Positions 39,801-53,300 of a stretch of 64,000 nt of DNA are shown one piece after another. Both the position numbers and the translations under genes were made by a program. This DNA is from Cardiocondyla obscurior (Eukaryota; Arthropoda; Insecta; Hymenoptera; Formicidae): the NCBI RefSeq assembly GCF_019399895.1, contig NC_091874.1, positions 4,032,501 to 4,096,500 of the forward strand, read 5' to 3'. Within the stretch, counting starts at the first letter, position 1; every line of letters starts with the position of its first letter. The notes beneath the pieces were generated by a model that was not told the DNA's origin, searched no databases, and saw only the letters and a program-made list of their open reading frames with translations.

Positions 39801-42800
39801 CTTCGCGCGATTTCGATCTTTTCTTTAGATACTGCCCCTTTTTTATGTTCCTCTGTAAATCACAGGTCGGAACGCGATGCATACCGTAATTACGTGGTTG
39901 CCGATTAGAAAATGCAGATTGGAGAAATGCGAGTGCTTAAAATAGTTCTTTAAATAACCGACTTTAAATAACAACCGCCGACTATGATGTTAGATCCCGT
40001 ACGCGATTTTCGAGCTATTTGTGAGTTCTGTTTTCCAAAGCTTCCAATTTAAAAGTCAAATCCATCAGTTAAATGGCAAAGAAAAATATTAGTACGTAAT
40101 AACATAGTTAAGCCTTCTTACATCACTTGTAAGTTTTACGTGAAATTATTTCCTCCTCTCTCTTTTTTTTCTTAATAACCTACTTTAATTTCTATAAATC
40201 TGTTCTAGTAATAAAATACTTAAAAAAAAAAATTATTAAAGTCTGCCTAGTTACGCTATCAGACTGCGAATTAAGAATTAAAACAGTTTGCGTTAAATTT
40301 TGTTACAATAATTTTAATTACGTTACTTGAAATTCAAGTAAACGATGTACAAGAATTTCCTTATCTTCGGATTAACTTCGCGATTGGATCTCTGTTACTT
40401 TCGTGACGACTTTCGATTTCTTCCACGGCTCATTCTCTTTCTTTTCTTTATTTCGTAGCTTGCCCTTTCGTTCGTTCTTTCGCTTCTTCTTTTCGGTTGG
40501 AATCGAGTTTCGCCCCGCGATGCGCATTTGGCGGTGCCTCTATTAAGTTTATGACACGACTTCGAGTAGGTTCCGATGTTTGAGAGATAACAACCGCGGG
40601 CTTTACGACGTCGTCGCCGGGTGAAGGAATAACGGGCGATGTGAATAAAAATTAACGATTATCTCCTTGGCATTCCTAATTTTATACCCACTTTTCTACG
40701 AATAAAGACGGCACCGGCTTATGTTCTCTCAATTTACATTATTCATTTCGATACTTCCAGTGACAAAGTTCCATTGATCGTAGAGGGAACGTTTCGCTTA
40801 CATTTATATCTTAATTTAATTTAAGATATTTATCGTTTTCTTGTAATATATTAATTTAATAATTATATTATACCTAACTCTTAAAAAATCTTTTAATTAC
40901 TGTCGATATTATATATATAATAAAATTTTTTTTTTAATCCTGTCGTTAAAGCTTGATAAATAAGTACTAGCGACTTAGTAATTCTCCGACAAATACCGTC
41001 CGCATTATTTCTTTATGATTCGCTTTCGTGCGGTTGTATCGAGTTCTGCTGCACAATTCTCGCTTGATGGGCAGACGGTCGAACCGCCGCTGTCTTTTTT
41101 CCTTTCTTTTTTAATTTTTTTTTATTCCTAAAGTGTAGTCAGTTCCTTTGAAACGCAAAAAGTTCCTGCTCTCGTTCAACAGTAATCGCGAGGTGTCCAC
41201 GTGCAACGAATTGAAGATTCGGGGCAAACGATTGCACGACAGGAAATTACGGCGCCCCGATCGGACGTCTAAACGCACGCAACCCTTCGAGGATTTAAGG
41301 GGCGATCCTTGTAAAGTGTGGTCCCGACAGTTTTGGACGCGATTTCGATTAGATTTCCCTCTTCTTTGCGGTTACTCTGCACCCGTAATTCACAAATGTC
41401 ACCCGCGTAAAACTGTCAACCGATCGGCGGACACCAACTCGATTAAAACGAAAGAGTCGCGGACTTGCGACGACTTCGAAGTGTGTAGCTCTCAAATTTG
41501 CTAATCGTAAAGTTCATTTTTAATTATAGCGATTATCCTTAAAGCCCGTAAATGACTAAATAAATTAATGACTTGTAATGTACGCGGCCGCAAGAACGGC
41601 TTATCAATCAATCTACTGAACACGCTTGGCCTTCTTCGCGAAAGTAAAGCAGGTGACATCTGCGCGTTTGCGCCTTCGTAAAAATTGAAAAAAAGGACCC
41701 GTGAAATACATACGTGTGCAGCTACTGGCTCTGATCGCGGGCGCGCATAACGTCCCTTGGCGTCGGTTCGTTCGTAATCCCCGACTTAGGCCGCGATAAA
41801 ATCTCAATTTATAAGTGTCCCACGGCCGCAATATCGAAGACCGAAGGCCAGATAGGCCATTCTTACCGGGGGTGTACGGTATCAGGGACGCTGGTATTAC
41901 TCGCGAGCACGCGACTACTTAGCATGCAAATGCATGAAAGCAATAAACTACTCAATACACTGCGGGGAATTTACCACGATCGATTTAGCAGGCTCCTAAG
42001 TCCGCTGTCTCGTCGCCTGTGTTGCGTACGTATATTCCCAATTTAAACCTGCACGCGTGTGTAGTCACGTTACTCCACGCCGTGGTGTAAATCGTCGTTC
42101 TTAGCGACGCGATGTCGTTGAAACTAACTATACGAGTCTTTATCGTTCGAACGCAACGACGCCGTGCAACAATAGACGCTCTGATCAAGCCGGTGCCTTT
42201 CGAGCAGCGATAAAATTGTGCACCGTTGTTTACGGCGAAAATCGATAAAATTAAAATACACATGAAACAGCCACGTGAATATATGACGACGAAAATAGTC
42301 CGCAAAGAGCGAGCTTTCGGATGTAAATCGATACTAACTCCACCAATTAGCGTAAATATTCTATTTCGATATTTGAATTTACAACAGGTTTTTTTTTTAC
42401 ACACGGGCATTACGTGAACATTTACGGGAGAAACTTCGTGATGTTGTAGATACTAAAGCGCGGTGGCGAGAAATTTTTTGTCGGCCTCCGGGCCGTTATT
42501 AATTGGAAATACATTAAAGGTAACGATCGATGAATAGATTGTGATCTGACCACTGTTAATGTACATTTAACAATTTAATGAGAGGCGTCCGCCCGCCGAC
42601 CAATTATTCGATGAGTCACTGCCGAGAAACGTGACTAGCATTTTTCGTAAAACCGCCGAACCTGCTCTAGGTTTCTGGCCCATTATTTAAACGAATGTAA
42701 ATTGAGCTATTATAATATGGAATGGTTCGCGTCAACTAACAAAAAACTTTAAACAGCACCTTTCCTTAAATATCTAAATAAATAATATTATTTCTAAGAA

Positions 42801-43603
42801 TAATTTAAAAAGATAAGTTTTTAATGTAAGATAAACGTTTTAAAAATTAATTAAATATACGTAATTATATAAGTAATATATAATGTACGTCAATAATGAA
42901 AGTGTTATTGTAAGAAAAATTAGCATGCCATTAATATTATCTACAAGATTCATTAAATTATCAAACTGCTCACCGGCGAATAAGTAACAAACGTAACGAG
43001 CAATTATATCGCAAACATATTAATATGTATTTCGATTAATTTTTGATCTCTTTATCATTCGATCACGTTAGAACTTCATTCAGGTACCACATTTCGCACG
43101 TAATACATCATTATCTTTTCAAACTTCTTTAAAATTTATATCCTAATTATGTCTAACATCGGCGCGAAATTGCGGATAATTGCAGGCTGTCTTCGTTGCA
43201 ACGCACAACATAATTTCTCATTGAATTGCAAAGACATTTCGAAGGGCGCTCAAGGATCTTTACGGATTGCATTAAAGCGAGGTGCCTAAGCGAAATAGGA
43301 AAATTTATATTATTTTCGAAGGCATTTCTCATGCGCTAGCGTAATTCACTGCCGCAGATACGAATGACGTTGCGATTTATTTCGCACGATACCGTCACGT
43401 AATTATCGCGCTTCTCCGGACTAAACTGCATTTTAATTGGCACTCGGAAACCGAAGGCTCTCATTCTCGAAGGATTCGCTTGAACAACAAGTCATAAGTC
43501 CGCCCACAATCACGTCTTGAGATATCGGAAACTTCATTTTGCGCATTAAAACCGTCTTTCATCTATGGGTGTTGCGACAGTTCAAGGTGCGAGAATTTCT
43601 TTC

Positions 43604-43622
43604 TTTTTTTTTTTTTTTTTTT
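43604..43622 (+). repeat. T19 homopolymer
   Basis: A simple T run, followed by CTAACCTTGAACG. No splice acceptor follows closely. Confidence 0.95.
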
Positions 43623-44193
43623 CTAACCTTGAACGTTCATTAAAACCCTCGCGATATTTCTAACATCATGTGGACAATTAATGCAAAAAAGCTACCGATG
43701 GAATCAACGGCATTAATCAAAGTCAAAGAAGCCGGGTAACGTATACTCGCTCTGATAACGTACAAATCTGCAATCTCAAGTGACATTTAAAAAAAATAAA
43801 AATATACAAGAAAGGCCGATTGCGTCCAACGCACTTGTAACGCGACGAGGTGGGTTTCTTTTTTTTTTTTTACAATTCTAAAACTTGATAAACTGATTTG
43901 TCTAACTCGATCGCGAGGTAAAGTTAATTATTGCAGAGCCTGGACTGACGTCAGAATTAATAAGCGTAATCGAGACCCAGCAATTCATTTCTTATTATTC
44001 CGCGAGCAGCATGGTGCTTCGAGCCACCCACAGTGGATCGATCGATCAAAGGCAAATCGATTCTCTATCTTACAATGCGTCGCTCATTTTCCGTGGCGTT
44101 CACGCGGCGATAAAGACACAGTGGCTCTTATACACGTAAGATATGTAATTCCTGCAGTCTATCTGTCGGACATTCACACTAAAAGAATACATA

Positions 44194-44392
44194 TATACGG
44201 TGTCTCGCAACGAAAGACTTATTGACCCACTCATTGTCCATACCCCAAACGTGTGAAATAAATTAATTACCGATATTAATTCCTGTAATAATTTCCTTCG
44301 AGATACGGGAAGTGTGCCTTAACGTATCGGCAAAAATAAATCTCGTGGTACAAGCGTCGCAAATCCGCCCATCACGTGAAACACCCTGTATG
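44194..44392. mobile_element. Degenerate DNA-transposon-like repeat (about 200 bp)
   Basis: The left end reads ATACGGTGTCTCGCAACG and the reverse complement of the right end reads ATACAGGGTGTTTCACGTG, so the ends form imperfect inverted repeats after a two-base gap. An inner CCGATA/TATCGG pair and an internal CGAGATACGG add to the symmetry. ACAGGGTGT-type termini are, from memory, common on small non-autonomous DNA elements of insects. There is no ORF, so this would be a MITE-like relic. No clean target-site duplication is visible, so the family is not assigned. Confidence 0.35.
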
Positions 44393-47300
44393 CATGGTGA
44401 TCGGACCTCCCGCTTGCGATCATCAATGATTTAGACTCGAGCCGACAATGCTAAGAATTTCCTCGTTTCCTGACTTTGTTCTCCTTTTTCAGCACGGTTC
44501 GGCGCGGCGCTGCGCTCCAAAATTACGCCGACAAAAAAGCCCCGTTCGTTTCGATTCGATCGAGGGTACGCGGTTCGGTTTTTTCGTCTCTTTTGGCGCG
44601 CTACCGAGTTATAATGACTGCATTATGACGATTGCGGTGTCAATCTTCATTTGCGGCGGCGCGAAGTCGGGCCGCTCGCGCTGCGCCGCCTCGCAACGCA
44701 GCATGCACGTGCTAGTTTATTAATTAGCTGTCTTCCGATTTTTTTTTCCTCCCTTTATCTGTGCCCGTTCATCGAGCACGTCGTGCAGAAACTCACGCAT
44801 CGCCGGCCGACGTGCTCGGCGATGTTTCTGCGCGCCGCGGTTTATTATCGATCTCATTGTGCAAGCCCTTATAAATTCGTGATCGCGCGCTTAATTGGGA
44901 AAGTCGATTGCGTCTTCGAGTCCTTCCATAATCCGCAAATTGTCACGCGGATTAAGAACACGTCTATTATTAATATTCGTCCGGATTCGTTGCCGATCGA
45001 CGATCACACGTCGCTAAAGTTCGTCGGGGATGAGAGAGGAAGCTTAAAATCTTTATATCGTGTTATCATCTTATAATTAGAAAGGCGTGCATTATGGAGC
45101 CACCAGGTGGCTAATTAACAATGTTAAATTATAACGAAGACGACATTTGTCGCTCGCGTATTCATTCCAATTCTCGGCCGTGCAGATTATTAGTTTTAAA
45201 GCCGTCCCCATTAATACTCAAAATGTTCCGCGAGTCTAGTTAGTAACTCGTTATTTCGAACACGTGTTGGCTGTAAAGACAATAATCATTATTATTATCC
45301 GCATTATTACCGAGCGTGTTTTTGTTATCACCGTGCCCTGACTACACGTCGTACGACGAACATTTTTTATCATCGCGATCTTCGCCTCCGCCAAGGGGGA
45401 AATTTTGGTCCGCTGCTCTACAGCGCGGTTTGCATATATCGTCGCGCCGCTATTTTTCACCTCTTTGAAAATTTCCGAGAGGAATTATATAATGGATTTT
45501 CGCGACTGTGCGTGGAAATAAACGAAACGTCAAACTTCCGCTTGTTTTATTTTATCACGCGGCCGCAATATTTTAGTCTTATAAATCAGTTTCACAAACT
45601 AAATAATGTAAATACGTGCAAATATTAGTAATAAAATTTTCTTAAATATTTGCGCACAAATGCGACAATTAGAGTGAAAGTATGCAGAGAAGAAAAATAG
45701 TCGTATTACTTCCATATCGTTCTGACGTTTTTACTAGAAAAAGCAAGTACAGCAAACGGATGCATACGTTTAAAATATATAATTGTGACGGAGTCTGCGG
45801 TTAACAATAAGAGCGATTTATTTTAAGAGGGAGCCGCGTTTGTTTCGCACTAGAGCAGGCTTAAACGTTACAAGTTCTCGATTGGATAAATCGGGACTTA
45901 AATCCCTCGCTATTAACCGAGTGAATCAGTTAGCCTGAAACTGTGCACAGGACGATAAATTTAATGCCCACGGTCGTGTTCACGCATAGCACCGTAGATA
46001 CAAGGTACGGTGATGGTAGGTAGGTAAGTACAGCGAACGAGGCGGGCGGTTCGCAAACGAACGACATTAAATAGAATTGCGCCGGCGTATAAACAATCGG
46101 ATCGATAATTTAAGATGGTTATCAAAACCCTTATATTAGTGCCAACCTCGCGACCGTTAATTCCTCTCCGACGCAGCGGTTCTCATTTTAGCAAAAAGCT
46201 CGTGGCTTGCTCAACGCGGGCTTTCGCGTAATCGACGTCGGAGACAAAAACGTACATCCCGATTGCGTGTCGTTTTGTTTGTAAAAAGGAACATAGCAAT
46301 GATAATAAACTATCTCTCACATCTGACTATTTCGCTTATAGTATAAACGTTACAAACGCGTCCCGATCAATGGTAACCCATTATATGCTATTGTTCTTAA
46401 CTCGTAATTAAACGCTTTGACGTCACCCGTGTGCCGAAAGAACTCGTGGTTCCTACAGCGCTTCCTAATTGAACGCCGTTGTTCTCGGAAGTCGATGATT
46501 ATTCCGTTGTAGTAATATCAGCTACGTGTATACAAATACGTTAGCCAAACTAGAAGTTGCGGAACTTGTAGTATGTAAATCCATCTTCCTGTACGTAATT
46601 GAAAAACTGACGGCAGTAGGCTATCACTCTCAAAACCGAGCACGAGGTCGATACATTTAAATACCGATTTAAATCGCACTGGAATATGACCTTTTAATCC
46701 CGGGATAAGAGGTAGAAGTATTTTTTTATCTATTAAAAGTACATCACGTAGTATATCATTTTTAAATGTATTAAAATAATCTGTTATTTTTTCAGCCCAT
46801 AAAGAGCATCGAATATAAAAATGTATAATAAAGTAGTATTACGGAATAAAATTTCTCAGTAATAGATAGTAACATTTAATTCAGATTCAAACTTTTACTC
46901 CCAAAATACTTTTCGTTTTCTTTTTCTCTTCTGCTCTTTTATATCATTGATGGAAAAAAAAGAACTAGTTAATTAAGATCATTTAAAGTAAATGATGATT
47001 TAAACAAATTACTTTTTTCCGAAACAATTACGCTGAAATATTATCGAAGGGTGGAAAACATTCGACAAAGAGATGTAGACTCGGAATTCATTGAGGATCT
47101 CTTAAAATAGATCCAGAATAACCTATGCACGTCCATCGTCAGTCTCGACGAAAATCACGTCGGCTATTTAGTTTAAAGCACGAGCTTCCGCACCGTATTT
47201 GCGTTGCACCAAGAATAGTCGAGCCGTGCCGCGTGTTTTTGCCCGGCGAGAACGATCCTATAATGGGATAGTGCGCGTTGTAGATTGCGGGGTATTGAAG

Positions 47301-50300
47301 GTAGGGCGTGTATCGTAAATGTTAAATGCAGAAGCGAATTGTGCGGAGACCGCGCGCGACCTTCTCGAACTCAAGCCTCGGATCGATCTCGCGATGCGGA
47401 ACGGAGGACTATCGACCGCCAAGCCGACCGAACCCTGTCTCAACCCCTTCGACGAGTGCGTGCACGCGATTCTTGGGACATGAGTGACGTCATAATGCTG
47501 CGGAAGCACGGTCCGCGTATGTAAATCAAAGGTAACCGCACGCAAAACTGACGCATAACACGGCCGCTTTTAAATTGCTTTGTTTGATCGCTCGCTATCC
47601 ATTAAGGCTTATTTATTGCGAAATTCGCCGAGAAAACGTCTGTAAAGTCCGATTATTGGTCGGTAAGTTTGAACCTAATGCCAGGTTTCGAAGGAAAGTT
47701 AAATCAATCCGTGGAAATCGTGAACGTAGAAATAAAAACTGTCATTATTACCCACCCGGTCTTTTTTTTTTCCCCCTAATTAATTATACATTGGAAAACA
47801 TAATTTAAACAGTGACCTACTGATCAGCCTTTTGCAAACTACAGACGTTTAAAAAGAAACTAAAAGAAAAATATTATTTTCTATTTAAAATATTTGATTC
47901 TAAAATAAATTAATTAATCCTTTTAAGTACCAGCAATTATAATGCCGTAACTAAATGTCTCTTCAAGTTTTATTACTGCGAGAATTAACCTACGACTTTT
48001 TGTCAGGGAAACTTGTAACTGGAAAAAAAGAAAAAAAAAAGAAACTAAACTCTAACCGTTATGTAGGTATAACAAATGGTCTTCGAGCTCACGATATCGC
48101 GATATTATTTCTCGCGCGAACGGTAAGAGCTTAACTTGATAGAGCTGAAGTGGTGGTTACTGCGACAACAGACGGCAAGCGCTCTCTCGTATCGTTTCAT
48201 GTGCCCATGCCCCGTTTCGTTTTCCCCCCCGGTTTTCCTTGATTTTCGATCACGCCTGAGCGACCGCGTAAAAATTAGAAAGGCATCCGCGAGAATGAGC
48301 GCGCCGGCGGATTAAAAGCCGCGGCACGCTCGAGTATTTCCCCGCAATTCTCGCGTCTCCGTGCTTATCCGGTGGCCGCGGCCCTTCTTGCATCCCAGCT
48401 ACCTTAACCGCCACTACCACTACTGCTACCGCCGCTATTGATGTCGACACCAACCCCTAACGTTCCGTCTCGTTTTCTCTTTCGTTATCCTCCTCCCTTT
48501 TCCCTATCTCTCTCTTTCCCTCGCTTTCTCGTCGGTCGAGTACAAGGCGATAAAATGGACCACTATGCTCCGCGAAAAATTTTACAATCAAGCTCAGACA
48601 AGCCAGTCCTGCCGCAACGATGCATAGCTTGCCTACAGTTGCTTCACGCCGGTGAGGATGGCGATGCTCGGATAGGTAGCTGTCGGCGTTGGCGGGTCTA
48701 GTAGACGCCGGAGCTCTCACTCACTCCACCGCACGAGCCTCGGATATAATAAGTCACGTGACATTAATATTTGAAAGCAGTCGGTACGTGGATTGCATTC
48801 GGAGTGCCTCCGCTTCTGCCTTGCAATATTCCTTCCTTCCTTCCGTCTTTTTCTTCGCGAACATCCAGCTACCACTCCCGCGCCATCCCCATCGTGCTCT
48901 TTATATCAGCTACGTCTTTCTATCCGGACGGGCCGTCTTTGCCAACGCGCATATTACGCTCCGTATTGCTCGCCTCGTAAATTAACCCGGCATAATTCCC
49001 TCGGACGGTCAGCCGTCCTAGCCTCGTTGTCAATGGCTTAACTATTAGCTAAATAATTATGCGGAACGTGCTCCAGAGTTATTGCTTACCGTTATTAGCT
49101 CCAAGTGAACTGTCGCCAGTTTAAAGTAAACGTTAATTACGCGACCTAGAGCTATCCTCCGTCGCAGATATCGCGCGAATTTAGTACGCGACACCACTTA
49201 ACTATCTCGTCGTTAACGAATTACGGCGACAAACCGTCATTAAAGCGGTAATGATGCCGCGCGCGCTCTCAATCTCGTTCTTGAGATCATGCATCAATAG
49301 AAACTCGTAGGGAATACATTTATACGCGTTGCCAATATTTTGCCGAATCATCGTGCCGCTTCCTGCGGCGTGTTAACTTTAATCTCACGAGTTTTTTGCT
49401 CCCGCGAAATCACACGCAAAAGAGAGGCGTCTGCGAATGACGGTTCGGCGCGATGGGAAACATTTTTTTTTTTCCTCGTCTCTCTCTCACTCTATCTGTC
49501 GAACGTATTCACGCGATCCGATGCTCGAGCCTGTAATTCAATCTGAAAAAAAGTTTCTTCCGGCACGCTACGGCGATTTGTTCTTCGTATCGATTCAAAT
49601 GGATTTTTGATCTATATCTTACGTAATATGTATTCGTATTGCGCAGTATCGCTGTGAATAATGTAGACTAAAATATTTTCAGTTATGTAATTTACCTTTA
49701 AAAATATATATCTGTTTTTACACACCCGAGTGTATTCTATTTAACATCTCAAATTAATCAACGCAAATTAATTGATTATTAACTGTACGTAAAATTCATT
49801 TTTACATTTTTAGATAATTAATGACGAGAGTGCAATATCTACAGCAATGTAACAATATCCGCAATAGAAGAAGAAAAAAAAAAAAAAAAGGCCGAACGAC
49901 GTCTCGCAAAAGTGTCGATCGTTATACCGCGGGATTAAACTATCTTAAAAAATTAAAACGCGCGTCTCACCACGAGCGTCGTGAAAAACTGCACACAAGT
50001 GGCGGGCACACATTTTCTGCGCGCCTCGTTCCGCGATATATTTCAAGCCGGATGGAAGCGACCGAGGGGGATGGCGGGCTAGGGGGAGGGACGGCGGGGG
50101 CTCGGCCTTAGAAATGGAATACCCCACTTTATGTTTTATGCGATAGATCAGCTGGCGGGGCTGTCATACGGCGCTGCGCGTCCCAGGGATAAAGTAAGAT
50201 AGACGGATACCTTCGTGTATGCGGATACGCCGCGGATAAATTCAACGTTACGTCCGTGGCTTTGCCGTTTTACCTATACCTACCTACCTACCCAGCCAAC

Positions 50301-53300
50301 CAACCCCTCCGCCCACCCCCGTTTCCGTATATCGCCCTGCGGTATATATTCGCCCGTTTTGCAGGGGTGCTCAAGCGCCTTCGCAATGGCGAGACAAGTG
50401 GGAAATGTCTCCGGGTGGATGTAGCCGGAAAAATGTCCGCGGTTGTTGGAAATATCTACTAACATATTTTTTCTATTGTCGTCTTGCGCTTTTTACGCCC
50501 TTGATAAATTTCTACTTTACATCTCGTATGTCCTGCTAACGTGTATCGTCGATCATAAATGCGAATTGTATATGCAATTAGGTAATATTTGTCGCGAATT
50601 TTATATAGACGCATTTTCTTTTAAAAATAAAAAAATAAAAAGAATTTTCCATAAGCAATGAGAGTGCAGACAATAATTTATCCACGATAAAATTAACAGA
50701 ATTTATTATAGCTCCTTCTTTCCCGCTTTCCTTCTCTCTCTCTTTCTTTCTCTCAATATCTTTATGACGATACGTAGCCGGATATCTTCTAGGTATGCAT
50801 AAAACATACGTATAGATAGTACCATGATACAAAGTCTCTGCCTCACGGATCCACGAGGTAAAAAATCATCCCGAATATGATGTACGCATACGAATACAGG
50901 AGAACGAACCTCTCCATCGCCTTCTTCCTTTACCGCCCTACCTTTGTCTCTTATTGGCGTTCTCCGGGGAATTGATAACGGCGGAACGCCGCCACAAGTA
51001 CGCTAATCGTACTTAAAAGGATGCTCGAGACCTACCGCGGTATTTTTCACAATTTCCGCGATTTCCCCGATCTCTTCTTTTCGGTATACTCTTTTCATAT
51101 TCATCGCATTCGCTTGAACTACGTGTACTTGACGTAAACAAAAAATTTCTAACGTATCGATTTATACGTTGCGGTAGGTGGCTACCGCGATGCTGATATA
51201 CGAGTTAAAATAAAACGTGCAATCATAATAATTAACTTTTACAATCAGCTAAATTTTTATACAGCAAAAGAAATTAAAAGTACGTATTAATTAGAGACAA
51301 GTGCCTATCTAATAGTAAGATCTATGTTGGGTTGATACTACGTTGCGCGGAGCAATTTAATCTCAAATTGATTTTAATGAGAGACGATCTGACAAAAATT
51401 TTATAATCTTATTTGACTAATGACCGAGATCGCGACTTGACAGAAAATATATCCTCCTCTCTTTCTCCCACCACGTCTGCGTCGACTTCCGACGATTTCT
51501 AACAAGTGACGCCACCGGATAATCGTCATTGTGGCCTTCTCACCGACTCAAAATCGTTAGGGGATATTTTATCGCGTAATAATTACGCGAAGATCGAGAA
51601 AGTTTATGCTTTATAAATTGTTCTTCCGCGGAATCGCTTGATCGTTAATACACACTGAGAGGACGGGGAACGGACCGGCATCGACGTCGGCGCCTTCGTC
51701 ATCTCCGTATAATGATTTTTAACACGAAAAACCGAGATCGTTTTTGTTCGTTAGCCCCTACATTTCGATCAGGCTAAATTATAGGCTCTTGATTACTTCG
51801 AAACGCGTGAGGGGAAGATCGGGGAGCAAGGTGGAGTTCACGAGAGAGAGTCCGTGGCACAAGAAAATCCTACGGATCGACTCGCGTCGCGGCGTCGTAA
51901 AGCCCCCGATAATCACTCTTCGAGTCCACTCCTCCGACCACGACCGTCCTCTTTCTTTTCGGAATCACTCGACTCGTTAGAGGGCGAGAATTAAGTGCTA
52001 CGGGGTACACGTTAATTCGCCAGGGCACGCGGTAGCGAAGACACGTGACGCAATGACGAGTTCGCGTGTATGCAGATGATAATCGATCGATGAAGCAATA
52101 TGTCGTACAAGCGTCAAACTAACGACTCGACAAGTGATTAAAGTCACATAAGAAATTATCATGCATTAATAATATTTTTAAAAAAAAAAAAAAATGAAAA
52201 GGAGAACAAATGTCCCGGGAACGCCTCGCTTTTACAGAATTGGCATTAACGAAATGATTGAAACGGTCCTTTTTCGGTAACGGAGGATCCTAAGCCCGTT
52301 GACGGTAATTATTGTCTCTCGGTAAGTCCGAACGGATCGGCACACACCTGATCCATAGATTCAGGTTATTAGACGCGTGCACAGCACGGCATTCAGGTCG
52401 AGCACCTGCCTCACCTGTTGCCGCAAAACATTATCTCCCCGGCAACGCGTTCCGCGGCACTTACTCGCAGTCATCTCTCACCGATAAATGACGGAAACTA
52501 CCTCCACCCGTCGTCGTCCTTTGTCCCTCCCGCCCGTTCCGCCGTCAGGTACCGTCGTGCCTACCACTTTTTTCCACGTCGGCATTTTCTGGAGCGATAA
52601 CGCACCCGGCGTTGCGCATATCACGGATTCTTAGACGTTACTCGTTTTACGCACGCGGAGCACACTGTGAAATCATCTGGCGTCGACAAAACGCCGCCGC
52701 CTTTTTTTACCGACGTTTAAGAATGACGTCTGCTATGCCGCGATTAATTGCCGATTAATTTAACTCCGTTTGATCCCGAGTTTGTTCTTTTTTTTTTTTC
52801 AATTCTTATATAACTGAACTGTTACGCTTTCGAGATCTTTACGAGAAATAAAAAATAATACTTTTATTAAAAATATATTTTTTCTTTGATTAAAAATAAA
52901 TAAAAATTTGTAACTTTTTCCTGATATTATTCTTGCTGATACTTCTGTATGTCATTACAAATTAAATCGTTTCTCGCTTATTATCGCTTATTATTGTGAC
53001 GTAGTATTATGTCATAATGAAGTTAATATGTCGCCGAGAAAAAAATTGTGAGCGCGGAGATACTTGAGAAGGTATATTAATTTTGTTTCAATTATTTGTT
53101 CGCGATGAAATAATGTCTATAGCTCCTTCTTAGTTTGAAAGGTAACCGTTGCCGGTGGGCGAGGCGCCACGTATCGGCATTATTATATCTCGCTGCGAAG
53201 TTAAATAATCTATCATAGAAATTTGAAACACAGAAATAATATAAATTTACACATTTTTATTTCTTCGTGCCGTCGATATTTCTCATAAAAAAGTTTCTTC

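Larger units (their letters stand above)
35914..44193. other. Non-coding, intron-like stretch
   Basis: No supported gene. Purine-pyrimidine alternation occurs at 36590-36640, a CG-rich island at 37.1-38.5 kb with chance frames on both strands, and A/T-rich sequence at 40.1-41.0 and 42.7-43.2 kb. Confidence 0.6.

Noticed and set aside
44651..45076. + strand open frame of 141 codons with natural-looking residues
   Set aside because: There is no ATG at its start, no paired splice sites and no recognised family. It is worth a protein search but not an annotation.
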